Below, piece after piece: positions 49,227 through 58,299 of a DNA stretch of 64,000 bases. Source of the stretch: Paracraurococcus lichenis (GTDB lineage Bacteria > Pseudomonadota > Alphaproteobacteria > Acetobacterales > Acetobacteraceae). Under the pieces are notes generated by a model. That model did no database searches, was not told the origin of the DNA, and saw only the letters and a program-made list of their open reading frames with translations. The position numbers were made by a program, and so were the translations under genes. The first letter of the stretch is position 1, and the number at the start of each line of letters is the position of its first letter. The stretch is from assembly GCF_030657435.1 (NCBI RefSeq), contig NZ_JAUTWS010000007.1:1-64000 (forward strand), given 5' to 3'.

Positions 49227-49583
49227 ATGGCGCATGACAGCTATCTCAGCACCCATGTCCTCGACACCGCGCGCGGCCGGCCCGGGGCCGGCGTGACGGT
49301 GGAGCTCTGGCGCCTGGACCCGGACCCGCGGCACCTCCGCACCGTCGTGACCAATGCCGATGGCCGGGCGGGCGAGCCGCTGCTACCCGAAGCCGGCTTC
49401 GTCCCGGGCCGTTACGAGCTGCGCTTCCACATCGGCGCCTATTTCGCCGATAGCGGCCTGACCCAGGACCCGCCCTATCTCGATATCGTGCCGGTGCGGG
49501 TGACCCTGCATGCCGGCCAGGGGCACTACCACGTGCCGCTGAACTGCTCGCCCTATGGCTATACAACCTATCGGGGGTCCTGA
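49227..49583 (+). CDS. uraH: 5-hydroxyisourate hydrolase
   Basis: A 118-residue transthyretin-like enzyme that hydrolyses 5-hydroxyisourate, the product of urate oxidation. The family marks are LSTHVLDTARGRPG with the first catalytic His (~residue 10), the central GRYELRFHIGAYF, and the C-terminal HYHVPLNCSPYGYTTYRGS with His and the YRGS end. An extra start of only three residues and normal length. It is divergent from the M20 amidohydrolase, which supports purine catabolism; urate oxidase and OHCU decarboxylase genes are not in the window. Confidence 0.95.
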   Translation: MAHDSYLSTHVLDTARGRPGAGVTVELWRLDPDPRHLRTVVTNADGRAGEPLLPEAGFVPGRYELRFHIGAYFADSGLTQDPPYLDIVPVRVTLHAGQGHYHVPLNCSPYGYTTYRGS

Positions 49584-49616
49584 CGTTCTCCCTTTCCGCG
49601 CGGGAAGGGTGAGGCC

Positions 49617-50015
49617 ATGCAGGACGAGGAGATCTTCGAGCGCGCCGTGCGCGCGGGCGACGCGGCGACGGTCGCGCGCATGCTGCGGGCGGCGCCGGGC
49701 CTGGCGCGGCCGCGCGGGGAGGGCGCGTCGGACCCGGTGGCTCTGGCGGCGCGGCATGGGCGGCTGGAGGTGCTGCGGCTGCTGGTCGAGGCCGGCGGGC
49801 TGCCGGCGGCCGAGGGCGACCGGCCGACCGCACTGATGCAGGCCGCCGCCGCGGGCGATGCCGCCGCGGTCGCGCTGCTGCTGGAGCGCGGCGCCGACCC
49901 GGCGTCGCAGGATGCGGCCGGCCGGACCGCGGCGGACCATGCCGGCGAGGCCGGGCATGCCGAGGTGGCGCAGGGGCTGAAGACCGCCGCGGAGGCCGAG
50001 CGCATCCTGCGGTAG
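49617..50015 (+). CDS. ankyrin-repeat protein
   Basis: A 132-residue protein composed of about three to four ankyrin repeats: IFERAVRAGDAATVARMLRAAP, PVALAARHGRLEVLRLLVEAGG, TALMQAAAAGDAAAVALLLERGADP, RTAADHAGEAGHAEVAQGL. Such small solo ankyrin proteins bind partner proteins; the partner is unknown. It follows the HIUase gene by 33 nt, with GGGAAGGGTGAGG before its ATG, and may be co-transcribed. Confidence 0.85.
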   Translation: MQDEEIFERAVRAGDAATVARMLRAAPGLARPRGEGASDPVALAARHGRLEVLRLLVEAGGLPAAEGDRPTALMQAAAAGDAAAVALLLERGADPASQDAAGRTAADHAGEAGHAEVAQGLKTAAEAERILR

Positions 50016-50139
50016 ACGGCGCCGCGCCGGCCGGCCGGCGCGGCGTTCGGACTGGACTCGAGCAGGCCTGCCCGCAGATCGCGCGGGCCAGGCCGGCACG
50101 GCCTGCGTAAGCTGGCCCGGCAGCCGAGAGGACCGCGCC

Positions 50140-51615
50140 ATGCCCGAGGACCTCGCCTACCGCACCGCGACCGGGCTCCTCGCCCTGCTCGAGTCCGGCA
50201 CGGTCTCCTCCCTCGACCTGACCCGCGCCGCCATCGCCCGGATCGAGGCGCTGGACGGCGCCATCAACGCCGTCGTGCTCCGCCGCTTCGAGGCGGCGCT
50301 GGCGGAGGCGGCCGCGGCCGATGCGGCGCGCCGGCGGGGCGAGCGGGCACCGCTGCTCGGCCTGCCCATGACGGTGAAGGAGTCTTTCAACCTCGCGGGG
50401 CTGCCGACGAGCTGGGGCCTGCCCAGCCACCGCGATTGGCGCCCGGCCGAGGATGCGGCGGCGGTCGCGCGGCTGCGGGCGGCGGGCGCGGTGATCCTCG
50501 GCAAGACCAATGTGCCTTTCATGCTGGACGACTGGCAGAGCTTCAACCCGGTCTACGGCACCACCGGCAACCCCTGGGACCTCGGGCGGACGCCGGGCGG
50601 ATCCTCCGGCGGCTCGGCGGCGGCGCTGGCGGCGGGCTTCGTGCCGCTCGAGCTCGGCACCGATATCGGCGGCTCGCTCCGCGTCCCGGCGCATTTCTGC
50701 GGCGTCCTCGCGCATGCGCCGAGCCTCGGCCTGGTGCCGGTCCGCGGCCATGTGCCGCCCGGGGTGCCGGCCATCCCGCGCGAGAGCGACCTGATGGTGG
50801 CGGGGCCGATGGCCCGCAGCGCCGCGGACCTCTCGCTGCTGCTCGACGTCATCGCCGGGCCGGACGGGCCGCAGGCGGCGGGCTATCGGCTGGCGCTGCC
50901 GCCGCCGCGCTTCGAAAGCCTGGCGGAGTGCCGCGTGCTGGTCGTGACGGAGCATCCGCTGGTGCCGCTGGGGCGGGAGGTGGCGGCGGCGGTCGAGGGC
51001 TTCGCCGACCGGCTGGCGCCGAAGGTGAAGCGGCTGGGCCGGGATGCCGGGCTGCTGCCGGACCTCTCGACCGGCGCCAGGGTCTATATGCGGCTGCTGA
51101 GCGCGGGCTTCGCGGCGGATGCCTCGGCCGAGGTGCTGTCACGCAGCCGGGCGGCGGTGGCGGCGATGGCCGCGGAGGATGACAGCCTGCGCGCCCACAG
51201 CCTCCGCGGCCTGCTGATGGACCATGGCGAGTGGATCCGCGCCGACCGCATCCGCACCGGCTTCCGTCACCGCTGGTCGGTGTTCTTCCGCGACTGGGAC
51301 GTGGTGGTGGCGCCGGCCTTCGCGCTGCCCGCTCTCCCGCACGATCATTCCCCGGCGCCGCGGATGTGCGAGATCGACGGCACGCTTTGCCGGGAGGGCG
51401 ACCAACTGGGCTGGGCCGGGATCTCCACCATGCCCGGCCTGCCCTCCACCGCCTTCCCGGTCGGGCGCAGCGCGGCGGGGCTGCCGATCGGGCTGCAGGC
51501 GATCGGGCCCTTCCTCGAGGACCGCACGACCATCGCCTTCGCCGGGCTGGTCGCGCAGGCGTTCGGCGGCTTCGCGCCGCCGCCGCTCTCCAGCGCGGCG
51601 ATGCCCGCTTCGTAG
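50140..51615 (+). CDS. amidase signature family protein
   Basis: A 491-residue amidase with the Ser-cisSer-Lys triad visible: Lys80 in LPMTVKESFN, Ser155 in TPGGSSGGSAAA, and the nucleophile Ser179 in ELGTDIGGSLRVP; the 24-residue distance between the serines fits the family. It hydrolyses an amide of unknown identity in the cytoplasm. It stands alone, ~125 nt after the ankyrin gene, and no glutamyl-tRNA amidotransferase partners are adjacent, so it is not GatA. Confidence 0.92.
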   Translation: MPEDLAYRTATGLLALLESGTVSSLDLTRAAIARIEALDGAINAVVLRRFEAALAEAAAADAARRRGERAPLLGLPMTVKESFNLAGLPTSWGLPSHRDWRPAEDAAAVARLRAAGAVILGKTNVPFMLDDWQSFNPVYGTTGNPWDLGRTPGGSSGGSAAALAAGFVPLELGTDIGGSLRVPAHFCGVLAHAPSLGLVPVRGHVPPGVPAIPRESDLMVAGPMARSAADLSLLLDVIAGPDGPQAAGYRLALPPPRFESLAECRVLVVTEHPLVPLGREVAAAVEGFADRLAPKVKRLGRDAGLLPDLSTGARVYMRLLSAGFAADASAEVLSRSRAAVAAMAAEDDSLRAHSLRGLLMDHGEWIRADRIRTGFRHRWSVFFRDWDVVVAPAFALPALPHDHSPAPRMCEIDGTLCREGDQLGWAGISTMPGLPSTAFPVGRSAAGLPIGLQAIGPFLEDRTTIAFAGLVAQAFGGFAPPPLSSAAMPAS

Positions 51616-51697
51616 CCGGCGGGCCGGCATGACCCCGATCCTGCCCGGGCGAAGGGTGTGCACCCTCCCGGGCAGCGCTGCTCTCCGTCAGGCCTGG

Positions 51698-51886
51698 TCA
51701 CCGGTTCGCCTGGAGCCGCTCGTCGAGCCGGTCCAGGGCGCGCCGGCTGAGGAGCGACCGGTTCCGCATCTCGCAATTGCCGCTCGCGCCTGCCTCGGCG
51801 GTGAGGCGCAGCAGCGTCTTCGGGCAGCGCGGCGCGTCGAAGAAGGCGCCGGCGCCGGCGGCCCTGGGCCGTGCCCCGCCGCGGGG
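51698..51886 (-). pseudogene. possible gene fragment with coding-like base use
   Basis: A minus-strand open frame of ~60 codons with no ATG, GTG or TTG near its upstream end. It ends with FFDAPRCPKTLLRLTAEAGA, SGNCEMRNRSLLSRRALDRL and DERLQANR. Third codon positions are almost all G or C, as in real genes of this genome, and the composition (two Cys, many Arg/Leu) looks protein-like. It may be the 3' end of a gene whose beginning was lost when the NAT gene region was arranged; I do not recognise the family. Confidence 0.35.
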
Positions 51887-51900
51887 CTAGGCTGACCGCC

Positions 51901-52734
51901 ATGCCATTCGACCTGCACGCCTATCTCGCGCGCATCGGCTGGGAGGGGCCGCCCGCGCCCGACCTTGCCACGCTGCGCGGCCTCATCGCCCGCCACGCCG
52001 CCGCCATTCCCTTCGAGGGCATCGAGGCGCTGCTCGGCCGGACGCCGGCGCTCGACCCCGCCGGGCTGCAGGCCAAGCTGGTCGGCGCCCGCCGCGGCGG
52101 CTGGTGCTTCGAGCAGAACTCGCTCTTCGCCCTGGCGCTCCGCGCCATCGGCTTCCGCAGCGCGCCGCTGTTGGCGCGGGTGCGCTACGGCGTGCCGGCG
52201 GAGGTGGCGATGCCGCGCACGCACCTGGTCCTGCGGGTCGACCTGCCGGAGGGGCCGCACCTCGCCGATGTCGGCTTCGGCGGGGTGACGGTCACGGCGC
52301 CGCTGGCGCTCCGCACCGGGCCGGCGCAGCCGACGCCGCACGGGCCGGTGCGCCTGACGGAGCGGCCGGACGGACTGATGCTGAAGGCGCGTCTCGGCGC
52401 CGAGTGGACCGCGCTCTACCTAGTGGGGTCGGAGCCGCAGCAGGCGGTGGACATCGACGCGGCGAACTGGCTGGTGGCGAACCGGCCGGGCGGGATCTTC
52501 ACCGCCAACCTCATCGTCACCCGCGCGCCACCGGGCGAGCAGGTGGTGCTGCTGAACCGCCGCCTGACGCGGCGCGACCCGACGGGCGGCGAGAGCGTGA
52601 CGCTGCTGGAGGGCCCGGCGCTGGGCGAGACGCTGCGCGGGCAGTTCGGCATCGCCCTGCCGCCCGGGGAGCTCGCGGCGCTGGAGGCGGCGCTGGCGGA
52701 GGACCGGCCGGGCCGCATCCCGGCGCCGGGCTGA
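51901..52734 (+). CDS. arylamine N-acetyltransferase
   Basis: A 277-residue NAT. The catalytic triad sits at the classic positions: Cys69 in [10 protein letters not shown], His108 in PRTHLVLRV and Asp123 in HLADVGFGG. It moves acetyl from acetyl-CoA to arylamines or hydrazines. The ATG at 51901 gives this numbering; an upstream in-frame ATG at 51871 is less likely. A quinone reductase (WrbA) follows after 56 nt, which may reflect a common role in handling aromatic compounds. Confidence 0.95.
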   Translation: MPFDLHAYLARIGWEGPPAPDLATLRGLIARHAAAIPFEGIEALLGRTPALDPAGLQAKLVGARRGGWCFEQNSLFALALRAIGFRSAPLLARVRYGVPAEVAMPRTHLVLRVDLPEGPHLADVGFGGVTVTAPLALRTGPAQPTPHGPVRLTERPDGLMLKARLGAEWTALYLVGSEPQQAVDIDAANWLVANRPGGIFTANLIVTRAPPGEQVVLLNRRLTRRDPTGGESVTLLEGPALGETLRGQFGIALPPGELAALEAALAEDRPGRIPAPG

Positions 52735-52790
52735 CGCAACCGCGGCGGCGCCATGCGCGTCTCAGCGGGACCAGCGAAAGGGTCCCGGCG

Positions 52791-53423
52791 ATGGTGCGCA
52801 TCCTCGTCCTCTACTACTCCATGTACGGCCATGTGGAGACCATGGCCGGCGCCATCGCCGAGGGCGCGCGCGGCGCCGGCGCGGAGGTGGTGATCAAGCG
52901 GGTGCAGGAACTCGTCCCGCGCGAGGTGGCGGAGAAGGCGCATGCCAAGCTCGACCAGCCGGCGCCCGAGGCCTCCCCGCAGGAGCTCGACCAGTACGAC
53001 GCCATCATCGTCGGCTGCCCGACGCGCTACGGGCGCATGGCGGCGCAGATGGCGCAGTTCTGGGACCAGACCGGCGGGCTCTGGGCGCGCGGCGCGCTGA
53101 TCGGGAAGGTTGGGGCGGCCTTCACCTCCACGGCCAGCCAGCATGGCGGGCAGGAGACGACGCTGATGGCGATCCATACCCAGCTCCTGCACCACGGCAT
53201 GGTCATCGTCGGGCTGCCCTACAGCGCCGCGGGGCTGACGGTGCTGGACGAGGTCTCGGGCGGCACGCCCTATGGCGCGAGCACCATCGCCGGCGGCAAG
53301 GGCGAGCGGCAGCCGAGCGCGAACGAGCTGGAGCTGGCGCGCTTCCAGGGGCGGCACGTGGCGCAGGTCGCGGCGAAGCTGGCGCCGGCGCATGGCGCGG
53401 GGGAGGGCGGGTCGCCGCTTTAA
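52791..53423 (+). CDS. wrbA: NAD(P)H:quinone oxidoreductase, WrbA type
   Basis: A 210-residue flavodoxin-like FMN protein that reduces quinones by two electrons. Landmarks: [23 protein letters not shown] with the FMN phosphate loop, [30 protein letters not shown] (~residues 70-100), [17 protein letters not shown] and [13 protein letters not shown]. Normal length for WrbA (~200). It may protect against quinone stress. A series of three hairpins separates it from the convergent LVIVD gene. Confidence 0.94.
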   Translation: MVRILVLYYSMYGHVETMAGAIAEGARGAGAEVVIKRVQELVPREVAEKAHAKLDQPAPEASPQELDQYDAIIVGCPTRYGRMAAQMAQFWDQTGGLWARGALIGKVGAAFTSTASQHGGQETTLMAIHTQLLHHGMVIVGLPYSAAGLTVLDEVSGGTPYGASTIAGGKGERQPSANELELARFQGRHVAQVAAKLAPAHGAGEGGSPL

Positions 53424-53434
53424 GGAAGAAAAGT

Positions 53435-53485
53435 CCGGGGAGGAAGTATCCTCCCCGGGCCCCACCTCTATTTCTGTGAGTCTGG
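53435..53485. repeat. hairpin-plus-tail repeat, family B, copy 3
   Basis: A perfect 10-bp stem with an AGTA loop (53435-53458), followed by CCCCACCTCTATTTCTGTGAGTCTGGC. The tail matches the one at 5965-6020 while the stem differs in part. It lies 12 nt after the wrbA stop. Confidence 0.65.
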
Positions 53486-53530
53486 CACCTGACGCGCGGC
53501 GCGTCCCGACTCGGAGAAAACCAAGGAGGG

Positions 53531-53587
53531 GTTGGACGCCCTTGGCGTCCAACGGGGAGGAAATGCTTTCCTCCCCAATCTTTTTTC
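53531..53587. terminator. two hairpins and T-run between wrbA and the LVIVD gene
   Basis: A 10-bp perfect stem with a CTT loop (53531-53553) is followed directly by another 10-bp perfect stem with a TGC loop (53554-53576) and then AATCTTTTTTC. In plus orientation the last hairpin with its six Ts is a classical terminator; for the convergent minus-strand gene ending at 53586 the same hairpin follows the stop codon. Confidence 0.75.
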
Positions 53588-55046
53588 AACGTATCCCGGC
53601 GATCGCCCGTGCCTCGCCCGTCACCTCCAGGATGTGCACGCCGGTATTGGCGCGGTCGACGATGTAGACATAGCCGCGCTCGTCGGTCTCGACGTTGTTG
53701 GTCTGGATCGCCCGCTTGCAGCGCGGCTGCCCCTCCACCGTCACGCAGCGCGGCGCGGTGCGGTCGGTGATGGCCGGGATGTAGTGCCCGACCTCGCGCG
53801 GCTGGTAGGGGTTGCGGATGTCGAGCGCCCGGACGCCGGCATTGAAGAAAGCGATGAAGGCCAGCTTCCCGTGGAAGACCGGCGCCATGCTCTCGTTCGA
53901 GGAATGCGAGCCGAAGCGGCCGCCGCGCGAGCAGAAATTCCCCGATACCTCCGGCACCGTCCAGTTGGAGACGACCATGGGCTGGCTCTCCACGGTGATG
54001 TCGGCGAACCAGACCATCTGCCGCGCCTCGTCCTGGCATTCGTTCTTCAGCGCCTCGTCCACGATCATGACGAAGTCGCGCACCGCGCCGCGGCCGTCAT
54101 GCGCGAACTCGGCGATGGGCATCCGCAGCAGCGGATAGGCGGTATGGGCGCCGACCCAGGGCATCATCACCAAGCGGCCGACCTCGGGCGCGCGCAGGTT
54201 CTCGTCGGTCGGCGTCGCCGGCCCCTCGATCAGCTTGCGGCGGTCCACGATCTGCACGATGCCGCCGGCGTTCGTGCCGTAGCCGAAGTAGATGCGGTTG
54301 CCGACCGGCCCGGTGGAGATGCCGCCGTGCAGCTCGGTCGGGATGGCGCCGTGCTCGCCATGCTGCTGGCTCGGCGCCTCGCCCTCCTGCAACTGCTGGC
54401 CGGGCAGGCCGAAATCCCTGATGTGGCGGGGATGCGCGGGGTCGTTCAGGTCGAAGACCTGTGTCATCCGCCGCACCTTCCAGGGCGGCTGGTTGCCGGA
54501 GACGAGGTAGGCGATGCCGGTATCGCATTCCCACCAGTTCTTGTGGGTGTGTCCGGCCGGGATGCGCGCGAGCAACTTCGGCTGCGCCGGATCGGTCACG
54601 TCGAAGACCTGGTGGCCGGCATTGCCCTGGGTGCGCAGCATGTAGAAGCGCGCCGGGTCGGCCTTGCTCAGCCCCTTGCCGTCGCAGACGCGCACCATCT
54701 GCGCCCCGCCATCCTCGTCCAGCCCTTCCTCGCCCGGGATATGGGCGAGGTAAGCGGGCTTCGCCGGGTCGGTGACGTCGAGGATGGAGGTGCCGTTGAA
54801 CTCGCGCTGCCCGGTCATCGGGTTCAGCGGCTTCGGCTCGGCCTGCGTGCCGCCGTGGTGCCCGACATAGAGGATCCAGCGGTCGCCCTGGCGGTGGATC
54901 GTGGGCTGGTAGGCGCTGCGGGCCTGCAGGTCGTGATGGCCGAGCAGGCGCATGTTGGACGCCTCGGGCGCCGTCTGGGCGGCGGCGGGCAGGGCCAGCG
55001 CCGCGGCAAAGGCCGCCGCGAGCGCGAGCGATCGGACGCGATCCAT
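53586..55046 (-). CDS. LVIVD-repeat exported protein
   Basis: A 486-residue protein with a cleavable signal peptide (1-23, ending PAAAQ) and repeated LVIVD-type beta-propeller units such as [59 protein letters not shown] and [20 protein letters not shown]. Such proteins are periplasmic or surface propellers of unknown ligand. No partner gene is near; it is convergent with wrbA and divergent from the fusA gene. Confidence 0.88.
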   Translation of the reverse strand: MDRVRSLALAAAFAAALALPAAAQTAPEASNMRLLGHHDLQARSAYQPTIHRQGDRWILYVGHHGGTQAEPKPLNPMTGQREFNGTSILDVTDPAKPAYLAHIPGEEGLDEDGGAQMVRVCDGKGLSKADPARFYMLRTQGNAGHQVFDVTDPAQPKLLARIPAGHTHKNWWECDTGIAYLVSGNQPPWKVRRMTQVFDLNDPAHPRHIRDFGLPGQQLQEGEAPSQQHGEHGAIPTELHGGISTGPVGNRIYFGYGTNAGGIVQIVDRRKLIEGPATPTDENLRAPEVGRLVMMPWVGAHTAYPLLRMPIAEFAHDGRGAVRDFVMIVDEALKNECQDEARQMVWFADITVESQPMVVSNWTVPEVSGNFCSRGGRFGSHSSNESMAPVFHGKLAFIAFFNAGVRALDIRNPYQPREVGHYIPAITDRTAPRCVTVEGQPRCKRAIQTNNVETDERGYVYIVDRANTGVHILEVTGEARAIAGIR

Positions 55047-55368
55047 GGATGTCCTCCCCCGGCCCCTGGGCGGGGCTTTCCGGCAGGGTAGATCAGCCGG
55101 CCGTCCGCTTGAAACAGGGCGGCCGGGGCGGCCCGACCGCGCCCCGCCGGCAGCACAGGCGCGGACGCCGGCGGAAACGGCGGGCCGCGGGGGCCCTGCT
55201 CAACACCGGAATGCGCGGCGCACAACCCTCGACCGACGGTTCATGCTTGCAATCCGTGGACGAAGGGGGCATCTCCCCCGCGATACCACACCGACGAGTC
55301 AGACCGTTCGGCGGGCGGCACGGGGGATAGCCTCGTGGCCGGGCCCGCCTTCGCCTATGGAGGCCCAC
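55047..55368. other. 322-nt spacer upstream of fusA
   Basis: No gene is supported here. The region between the LVIVD start and the EF-G start must hold promoters for both; TTCATGCTTGCAATCC near 55230-55245 is the most AT-rich part and could include a -35-like TTGCAA for fusA. No riboswitch-like or repeat structure was recognised. Confidence 0.4.
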
Positions 55369-57450
55369 GTGGCGCGCACCCCGCTCGAGCGAATCCGCAA
55401 CATCGGCATCACGGCGCATATCGACGCCGGCAAGACCACGACGACCGAGCGGATCCTCTACTATACCGGCAAGTCCCACAAGATCGGCGAAGTGCACGAC
55501 GGCAACACCACCACCGATTACATGGCGCAGGAGCGCGAGCGGGGGATCACCATCACCTCGGCCGCCGTCACCGCCGAGTGGAACGACCACCGCATCAACA
55601 TCATCGACACGCCTGGCCACATCGATTTCAACATCGAGGTGAACCGGTCGCTGCGCGTGCTCGACGGCGCCATCTTCATCATCGAGGGCGTGGCCGGCGT
55701 GCAGCCGCAGTCCGAGACCAACTGGCGCCTGGCCGACCGCTACAACGTCCCGCGCATCATCTTCGTCAACAAGCTGGACCGCACCGGCGCCGACTTCTAC
55801 CGCGCGGCGGACACGCTGACGGAGAAGCTCGGCATCAACTGGGTCACCCTGCAGCTTCCGATCGGCGCCGAGGACACCTTCCAGGGCGTCGTCGACCTGG
55901 TCGAGATGCGCGCCATCATCTGGAAGGGCGACGAGCTCGGCGCGAAGTTCGAGTACACCGAGATCCCGGCCGACCTGAAGGACAAGGCCGCGGAGTACCG
56001 CGCGAAGCTGCTCGAGACCGTCGCCGCCGCCGATGACGAGGCGATGGAGAAGTACCTCGAGGACGAGGAGCTGCCGCTCGACCTGCTCAAGCGCGCCATC
56101 AAGAAGGGGACCATCACCGGCGAGTTCCGCCCGGTCCTGCTCGGCACCGCCTTCAAGAACAAGGGCGTGCAGCCGCTGCTCGATGCCGTCATCGACTACC
56201 TGCCGAGCCCGGTGGACGTCGAGGGCATCAAGGTCGCGCCGGAGGAGGGCCAGGAGGAGGACGCCGACCGCCGCGTGATCCCCGCCAACGAGACCGAGCC
56301 CTTCGCCGGCCTCGCCTTCAAGATCATCAACGACAAGTACGGCAACCTGACCTTCGTCCGCGTCTATCGCGGCGTGCTGCGCTCCGGCGACCAGGTGATG
56401 AATACCACCAAGGGCCACAAGGAGCGCGTCGGCCGCATGTTCCAGATGCATGCCGACAAGCGCGAGGAGATCAAGGAGGTCTTCGCCGGCGACATCGCGG
56501 CCTTCGTCGGCCTGAAGGACACCGGCACGGGCGACACGCTGGCCTCGCAGGAGGATCCGGTGGTGCTCGAGCGCATGGCCTTCCCGGTCCCGGTCATCGA
56601 CATCTCGGTCGAGCCGAAGACCAAGGACGCCGTGGAGAAGATGTCGCTCGGCCTGCAGAAGCTGGCCGGCGAGGACCCGAGCCTGCGCCTGCGCACGGAC
56701 CAGGAGACCGGCCAGACCATCCTCTCCGGCATGGGCGAGCTGCACCTCGAGATCATCGTCGACCGGCTGCGCCGCGAATACGGCGTGGACTGCAACATCG
56801 GCGCGCCGCAGGTCGCCTACCGCGAGACGATCACCAAGTCCCATACCGAGACCTATACCCACAAGAAGCAGTCGGGCGGTTCGGGCCAGTACGCCGAGGT
56901 GAAGATCACCTTCGAGCCGAAGGAGCGGAACGAGGGGATCGAGTTCGTCAACGCCGTGGTCGGCGGCGCCGTGCCGAAGGAGTACATCCCGGCGGTCGAC
57001 AAGGGCATCAAGGTGCAGGCCGATACCGGCGTGCTGGCCGGCTTCCCCACGGTGGACTTCAAGTACTCCCTGGTGGACGGCAAGTACCACGACGTCGACT
57101 CCTCGGCCCTGGCCTTCGAGATCGCCGCCAAGGCCTGCTTCCGCGAGGGCATGAAGAAGGCCGGCCCGGTGATCCTCGAGCCGATCATGGATGTCGAGAT
57201 CACCACGCCGCAGGACCATGTCGGCGACGTCGTCGGCGACCTGAACCGCCGCCGCGGCGTGATCCAGAGCCAGGACATGGCCGGCACCTCGGTCATCGTC
57301 CGGGCGCATGTGCCGCTGAAGGAGATGTTCGGCTACATCTCCAACCTCCGCGGCATGACCAAGGGGCGTGCGTCCTTCTCGATGCAGTTCCACCACTACG
57401 ATCCGGTGCCGCGCAACATCGCGGACGAGATCATGGCGAAGTCCGCGTAA
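55369..57450 (+). CDS. fusA: elongation factor G, divergent type
   Basis: A 693-residue translational GTPase. G1 AHIDAGKTT (~residues 17-25), G3 DTPGHIDF, G4 NKLDRTG, followed by domains II-V ([52 protein letters not shown]). Switch and following segments read GNTTTDY and [15 protein letters not shown] instead of the GAATMDW and DFTIEVERS usual in bacterial EF-G. A GTG at 55369 is chosen because GGAGG lies 5 nt upstream and the protein then begins like other EF-G; the ATG at 55357 would place the ribosome-binding site inside the gene. It is outside a str operon. Confidence 0.9.
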   Translation: MARTPLERIRNIGITAHIDAGKTTTTERILYYTGKSHKIGEVHDGNTTTDYMAQERERGITITSAAVTAEWNDHRINIIDTPGHIDFNIEVNRSLRVLDGAIFIIEGVAGVQPQSETNWRLADRYNVPRIIFVNKLDRTGADFYRAADTLTEKLGINWVTLQLPIGAEDTFQGVVDLVEMRAIIWKGDELGAKFEYTEIPADLKDKAAEYRAKLLETVAAADDEAMEKYLEDEELPLDLLKRAIKKGTITGEFRPVLLGTAFKNKGVQPLLDAVIDYLPSPVDVEGIKVAPEEGQEEDADRRVIPANETEPFAGLAFKIINDKYGNLTFVRVYRGVLRSGDQVMNTTKGHKERVGRMFQMHADKREEIKEVFAGDIAAFVGLKDTGTGDTLASQEDPVVLERMAFPVPVIDISVEPKTKDAVEKMSLGLQKLAGEDPSLRLRTDQETGQTILSGMGELHLEIIVDRLRREYGVDCNIGAPQVAYRETITKSHTETYTHKKQSGGSGQYAEVKITFEPKERNEGIEFVNAVVGGAVPKEYIPAVDKGIKVQADTGVLAGFPTVDFKYSLVDGKYHDVDSSALAFEIAAKACFREGMKKAGPVILEPIMDVEITTPQDHVGDVVGDLNRRRGVIQSQDMAGTSVIVRAHVPLKEMFGYISNLRGMTKGRASFSMQFHHYDPVPRNIADEIMAKSA

Positions 57451-57478
57451 GCGGCTTCTCCGCGACGGTATGGGCAGC

Positions 57479-57500
57479 GGCGCCGGGGCAACCCGGCGCC
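57479..57500 (+). terminator. hairpin after fusA with GCAA tetraloop
   Basis: A perfect 9-bp GC-only stem closed by a GNRA-type GCAA loop, 28 nt after the EF-G stop. No long T-run follows (GTTCGC), so it may be a processing or weak termination signal. Confidence 0.5.
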
Positions 57501-57531
57501 GTTCGCATGTCCGGACGGCGGATCCGGCGGG

Positions 57532-58191
57532 TCAGGCCGGCTCGGCGTTCCGCGCCTCCATCATCGCGCGCCAGGCCGGGCGCGCCTGGCAGGCGGACAG
57601 CCAAGCCGCGAGCGCCGGGTGCGCCTCGAACAGGTCCGGCGCCGGCTGGGCGTAGCGCACCACCTCGGCCAGGCAGACATCGGCCGCGGTGAAGCGCCCG
57701 CCCACGGGATGGCCGCCGCCCTGGGCCAGCGCCCTGTCCAGCACCGCGAAGGGCGCCCGCAGCGCCGCCACCGCCTCCGCCGCCCTGGCCGGGTCGCGCT
57801 GGTCGGGCGGCAGCCCGGCCCGGTGGGACAGGATGGTCAGCGCATGCGGCTCGGCCTCGGTCGCGGCCCAGAGCGCCCACATGGTCATCGTGGCATCCTC
57901 GGCCAGGTCGTTCGGCCCCAGCGCGCCGCCATGGCGCTTGGCCAGGTAGAGCACCTGCGCCATCGACTCGTGCAGCACCAGCCCGTCATCCTCGAGCGTC
58001 GGGATATGGCCGTTCGGGTTCACCGCCAGGAAGGCGGGGGAGCGGGTGTGCAGCGGCGCGTCCGGCGCCGCCGGATCCGGCAGGCGATAGGCCTGGATCA
58101 CCGGCACATGCCGGAAGGCGAGGCCCGCCTCCATCGCCAGCCAGATCGGGCGCGTGGCGCGCGAGCGGTAGCACCCGTAGATCGTCAGCAT
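57532..58191 (-). CDS. glutathione S-transferase family protein
   Basis: A 219-residue GST: LTIYGCYRSRATRPIWLAMEAGLAFRHV, the cis-Pro segment NPNGHIPTLEDDG, glutathione-binding HESMAQVLYLAKRHG, and in the helical domain GGRFTAADVCLAEVVRYA with the conserved Asp. The N-terminal active-site region has Tyr/Cys/Ser candidates. It is convergent with fusA and divergent from hldE at 58300. Substrate unknown; unrelated in detail to the GST at 25101. Confidence 0.9.
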   Translation of the reverse strand: MLTIYGCYRSRATRPIWLAMEAGLAFRHVPVIQAYRLPDPAAPDAPLHTRSPAFLAVNPNGHIPTLEDDGLVLHESMAQVLYLAKRHGGALGPNDLAEDATMTMWALWAATEAEPHALTILSHRAGLPPDQRDPARAAEAVAALRAPFAVLDRALAQGGGHPVGGRFTAADVCLAEVVRYAQPAPDLFEAHPALAAWLSACQARPAWRAMMEARNAEPA

Positions 58192-58299
58192 GGCGTCTCC
58201 TCCCTGGCGATGCGCGACGCCACGGTCGGCGGGGGCATCGGCGCCGTCAAGCCGGCGGGATGGACGCCGCCGGGCGCCAGGGTCTATGGCGTGGCCGCC

